Made by a program: the position numbers and the translations under genes. Under the pieces are notes generated by a model, which worked only from the letters and a program-made list of their open reading frames with translations, did not search any database and was not told the origin of the DNA. DNA of 37,485 nt from NCBI GenBank assembly GCA_021794995.1, contig JAJYPY010000009.1, positions 1 to 37,485 on the forward strand, written 5' to 3'. The DNA is from Actinomycetes bacterium (lineage in GTDB: Bacteria; Actinomycetota; Acidimicrobiia; Acidimicrobiales; RAAP-2). Positions 34,856 to 37,485 of the stretch are shown piece after piece; positions within the stretch are counted from its first letter, which is position 1; each line of letters opens with the position of its first letter.

Positions 34856-37485
34856 TGTCGACGCGCTACGCCGAACTCCACTCCCACTCGAACTTCTCGT
34901 TCCTCGACGGCGCGTCGCACCCCGAAGAGCTCGTCGCCGAAGCCGCGCGTCTCGGGCTGTCGGGCCTCGCGCTCACCGACCACGACGGCCTCTACGGGGT
35001 GGTGCGATTCAGCGAGGCGGCGCGTCGCGTCGGTCTCCCCACGGTCTTTGGCGCCGAGCTCACCCTCGCCAGCGCGGGAAGCGTCTCCGCGGCGGCGCGC
35101 ACGGGTGACCCCGATCCCTCCGGGCAGCACCTCGTGGTGCTCGCACGGGATCCCGAGGGCTACGCGCGCCTCAGCCGCACCATTGCAGACGCACAGCTCG
35201 CCGGTGGGGAGAAGGGCCGGCCGGCGGTGACGCTCGGCACGCTGGCCGACGCGCACGGGGGGCACTGGCAGGCGCTGACGGGGTGCCGGAAGGGGGCGGT
35301 GGCCGCCGCGCTGACGGAGGAGGGCCCCCAGGCGGCACGCCGGAGGCTCGGTGAGCTGGTGGCGGCCTTCGGCAGCCCGAACGTCGCAGTCGAGCTGTGG
35401 GACCACGGCGATCCGCTCGACTCCACGCGCAACGATGCCCTCGCCCAGCTCGCCGTCCATGCCGGCTGCGCGTACGTCGCCACCAACAACGTCCACTACG
35501 CCACCCCCGCGAGGTTCCCGCTTTCCACCGCGCTCGCCGCCGTGCGGGCGCGCCGCCCGCTCGAGGAGCTCTCCGGCTGGCTCCCCGCCTCGGCCGCGGC
35601 CTCCCTCCGAGCAGGCGCCGAGCAGGCCAGGCGCTTCGCCCGCTGGCCCGGGGCGGTGGAGCAGGCGGTCGAGATCGCCGGGAGCTGCGCCTTCGACCTG
35701 CGCCTGGTCGCGCCCAGGCTGCCGGACTTCCCGGTACCTGCCGGCCACACCGAGAACAGCTGGCTGCGCCATCTCGTGGACGCGGGGGCGACCCGCCGGT
35801 ACGGCCCGCGCACGGCTGAGCGCGTCCCGGGTGCGTGGGCGCGCCTCGATCACGAGCTCGGTGTCATCGAGGCGCTCGGGTACGCCGGCTACTTCCTCAC
35901 CGTGTGGGACATCGTGGAGCAGTGCCGCCGCACCGGGGTCTACTGCCAGGGCCGTGGGTCGGCCGCCACCTCGGCCGTCTGCTATGTGCTCGGCATCACG
36001 CTCGTCGACGCGGTCTCGCTCGGCCTCCTCTTCGAGCGGTTCCTCTCCCCGGCGCGAGACGGTCCTCCTGACATCGACCTCGACATCGAGTCCACGCGGC
36101 GCGAGGAGATCATCCAGTACGTCTACGAGCGGTACGGCCGCCGCCACGCCGCGCAGGTGGCGAACGTCATCACGTACAGGCCCCGCTCCGCGTTGCGCGA
36201 CATGGGCAAGGCACTCGGCCATGCCGCGCAAGACGTCGACCGCTGGGCGAAGCTGACCGACCGCGCCGAACCGTTGGGCGCGCGCCAGGAGATCCCGCCG
36301 GTCCTGTGCCGTCTCGCTTCCGAGGTGCTCGACTTTCCGCGCCATCTCGGCATCCACTCGGGCGGGATGGTGATCTGCGATCGTCCCGTCGTCGACGTCT
36401 GTCCGGTGGAGCCCGCGCGCATGCCCACACGCACCGTCTTGCAGTGGGACAAGGACGACTGCGCGGCGACCGGCCTCGTGAAGTTCGACTTGTTGGGGCT
36501 CGGCATGCTCGAAGCCCTCCACCACATGGTCGACCTCGTGGCCGAGCATCACGGCGTCGTGGTCGACCTCGCGGCCCTCCCCCAGGAGGACGCCGTCTAC
36601 GACCTGCTCTGCCGGGCCGACACCGTCGGGGTCTTCCAGGTGGAGAGCCGGGCGCAGATGGGGACCCTGCCGCGCGTGCAGCCCCGCTGCTTCTACGACC
36701 TGGCGATCGAGATCGCGCTCATCCGACCCGGCCCCATCCAGGGGCACGCGGTCCATCCGTACATCCGCCGGCGGCGTGGCGAGGAGCCGGTCAGCTACCT
36801 CCACCCGCTGCTCGAGCCGGCACTGCGCCGGACCCTCGGGGTCCCGCTGTTCCAAGAGCAGCTCATGCAGATCGCGATCGACGTCGCCGGCTTCACGCCA
36901 GCCGATGCGGACGAGCTGCGCCAGGCGATGAGCCACAAGCGCTCGGACGAGCGGATGGGGGCGCTCCACGATCGGCTGTTCGCCGGGATGGCGGCGCGCG
37001 GCGTCCCCCCCGACGTGGCGCAGAAGGTCGAAGAGTACCTGTGTGCGTTCGCGAGTTTCGGGTTCCCCGAGAGCCACTCGCTGTCGTTCGCGTCGCTCGT
37101 GTACTCCTCGGCGTGGCTGAAGCTGCACTATCCCGCCGCGTTCACCGCCGGCCTGCTGAACGCGCAGCCCATGGGGTTCTGGTCGCCCCAGAGCCTGCTC
37201 GCCGACGCCAAGCGGCACGGCATCGCGGTGCACCGGCCCGACGTGAACATGAGCCGAGCCGGCGCGTCACCCTCCGGCGCGGCGGGGATCCGCCTGGGGC
37301 TCGCCTCGGTCCGCTTCATCGGAACGGACACGGCCGAGCGATTGGCCGGCGGCCAGCCGTGGGAGGGCCAGGAGGACCTGGTGCGTCGTGGCGGGCTGAA
37401 CCGCACGCAACTCGAGGCGCTCGCGCTGGCCGGGGCGCTCGACGGGCTCGACGGGCACGGCGGGCACGGCGGGCACGGACGCCTC
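34855..37485 (+). CDS. dnaE2: Error-prone DNA polymerase III alpha subunit DnaE2 (3' truncated by window)
   Basis: Not in ORF track (no stop before window end). ATG overlaps imuB stop (TGATG); MSTRYAELHSHSNFSFLDGASHPEELVAEAARLGLSGLALTDHDGLYG, PDIDLDIES, FDLLGLGML, IRPGPIQG, SFASLVYSSAWLKLHYP. Confidence 0.95.
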   Translation, partial: MSTRYAELHSHSNFSFLDGASHPEELVAEAARLGLSGLALTDHDGLYGVVRFSEAARRVGLPTVFGAELTLASAGSVSAAARTGDPDPSGQHLVVLARDPEGYARLSRTIADAQLAGGEKGRPAVTLGTLADAHGGHWQALTGCRKGAVAAALTEEGPQAARRRLGELVAAFGSPNVAVELWDHGDPLDSTRNDALAQLAVHAGCAYVATNNVHYATPARFPLSTALAAVRARRPLEELSGWLPASAAASLRAGAEQARRFARWPGAVEQAVEIAGSCAFDLRLVAPRLPDFPVPAGHTENSWLRHLVDAGATRRYGPRTAERVPGAWARLDHELGVIEALGYAGYFLTVWDIVEQCRRTGVYCQGRGSAATSAVCYVLGITLVDAVSLGLLFERFLSPARDGPPDIDLDIESTRREEIIQYVYERYGRRHAAQVANVITYRPRSALRDMGKALGHAAQDVDRWAKLTDRAEPLGARQEIPPVLCRLASEVLDFPRHLGIHSGGMVICDRPVVDVCPVEPARMPTRTVLQWDKDDCAATGLVKFDLLGLGMLEALHHMVDLVAEHHGVVVDLAALPQEDAVYDLLCRADTVGVFQVESRAQMGTLPRVQPRCFYDLAIEIALIRPGPIQGHAVHPYIRRRRGEEPVSYLHPLLEPALRRTLGVPLFQEQLMQIAIDVAGFTPADADELRQAMSHKRSDERMGALHDRLFAGMAARGVPPDVAQKVEEYLCAFASFGFPESHSLSFASLVYSSAWLKLHYPAAFTAGLLNAQPMGFWSPQSLLADAKRHGIAVHRPDVNMSRAGASPSGAAGIRLGLASVRFIGTDTAERLAGGQPWEGQEDLVRRGGLNRTQLEALALAGALDGLDGHGGHGGHGRL
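37450..37479 (+). repeat. 9-bp tandem repeat (ggg cac ggc) x3, encoding GHGGHGGHG in dnaE2
   Basis: Read directly at the right edge of the window. Confidence 0.85.

Noticed and set aside
34846-37233. 795-aa minus-strand ORF opposite dnaE2
   Set aside because: Antisense shadow; the plus strand encodes clear DnaE2 motifs across the whole interval.

Overview
High-GC, actinobacterial-looking chromosome segment, densely coding, with no phage, IS, CRISPR, tRNA or rRNA recognised by eye. From left to right: the tail of an upstream CDS, then a DUF5719-like protein; FtsH; a CPBP protease; a large GT-C-like membrane protein followed by phosphomannomutase, Trm112-like, SIS-domain phosphosugar isomerase and YceH/DUF480; a thiolase divergent from a DrrA/DrrB-type ABC exporter; a formate-dehydrogenase-type accessory locus (MoaC-like, FdhD and DUF6457-like, divergent from a 4Fe-4S protein and NrfD, with no catalytic subunit in the window); an acyl-CoA synthetase; a membrane protein; an archaeal-type riboflavin synthase (RibC); a 54-aa DUF5670-like hydrophobic protein; an MptB-like mannosyltransferase; an acyl-CoA dehydrogenase; an ECF sigma factor with a membrane partner; amidase; an LLM flavin oxidoreductase; an orphan D12-class DNA adenine methylase; a GT-C-like membrane protein; DUF1345; and an SOS mutasome cassette ImuA'-ImuB-DnaE2. 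DnaE2 is open at the window end and absent from the ORF track. Strongest second-look items: (1) a MoaC homologue overlapping fdhD in which the conserved YDMCKA catalytic block is replaced without a length change; (2) two unrelated genes whose stop codon lies inside a perfect in-frame tandem duplication (33 bp and 15 bp), giving repeated in-phase TGA stops; (3) an archaeal-type riboflavin synthase in a bacterial context; (4) a LexA/SOS box that overlaps the imuA' ATG; (5) a SigF/SigB-like promoter ahead of an AT-rich hydrophobic mini-gene. I did not find clear evidence of a wholly new multi-gene system. All family calls come from motif recognition by reading, not from database searches.
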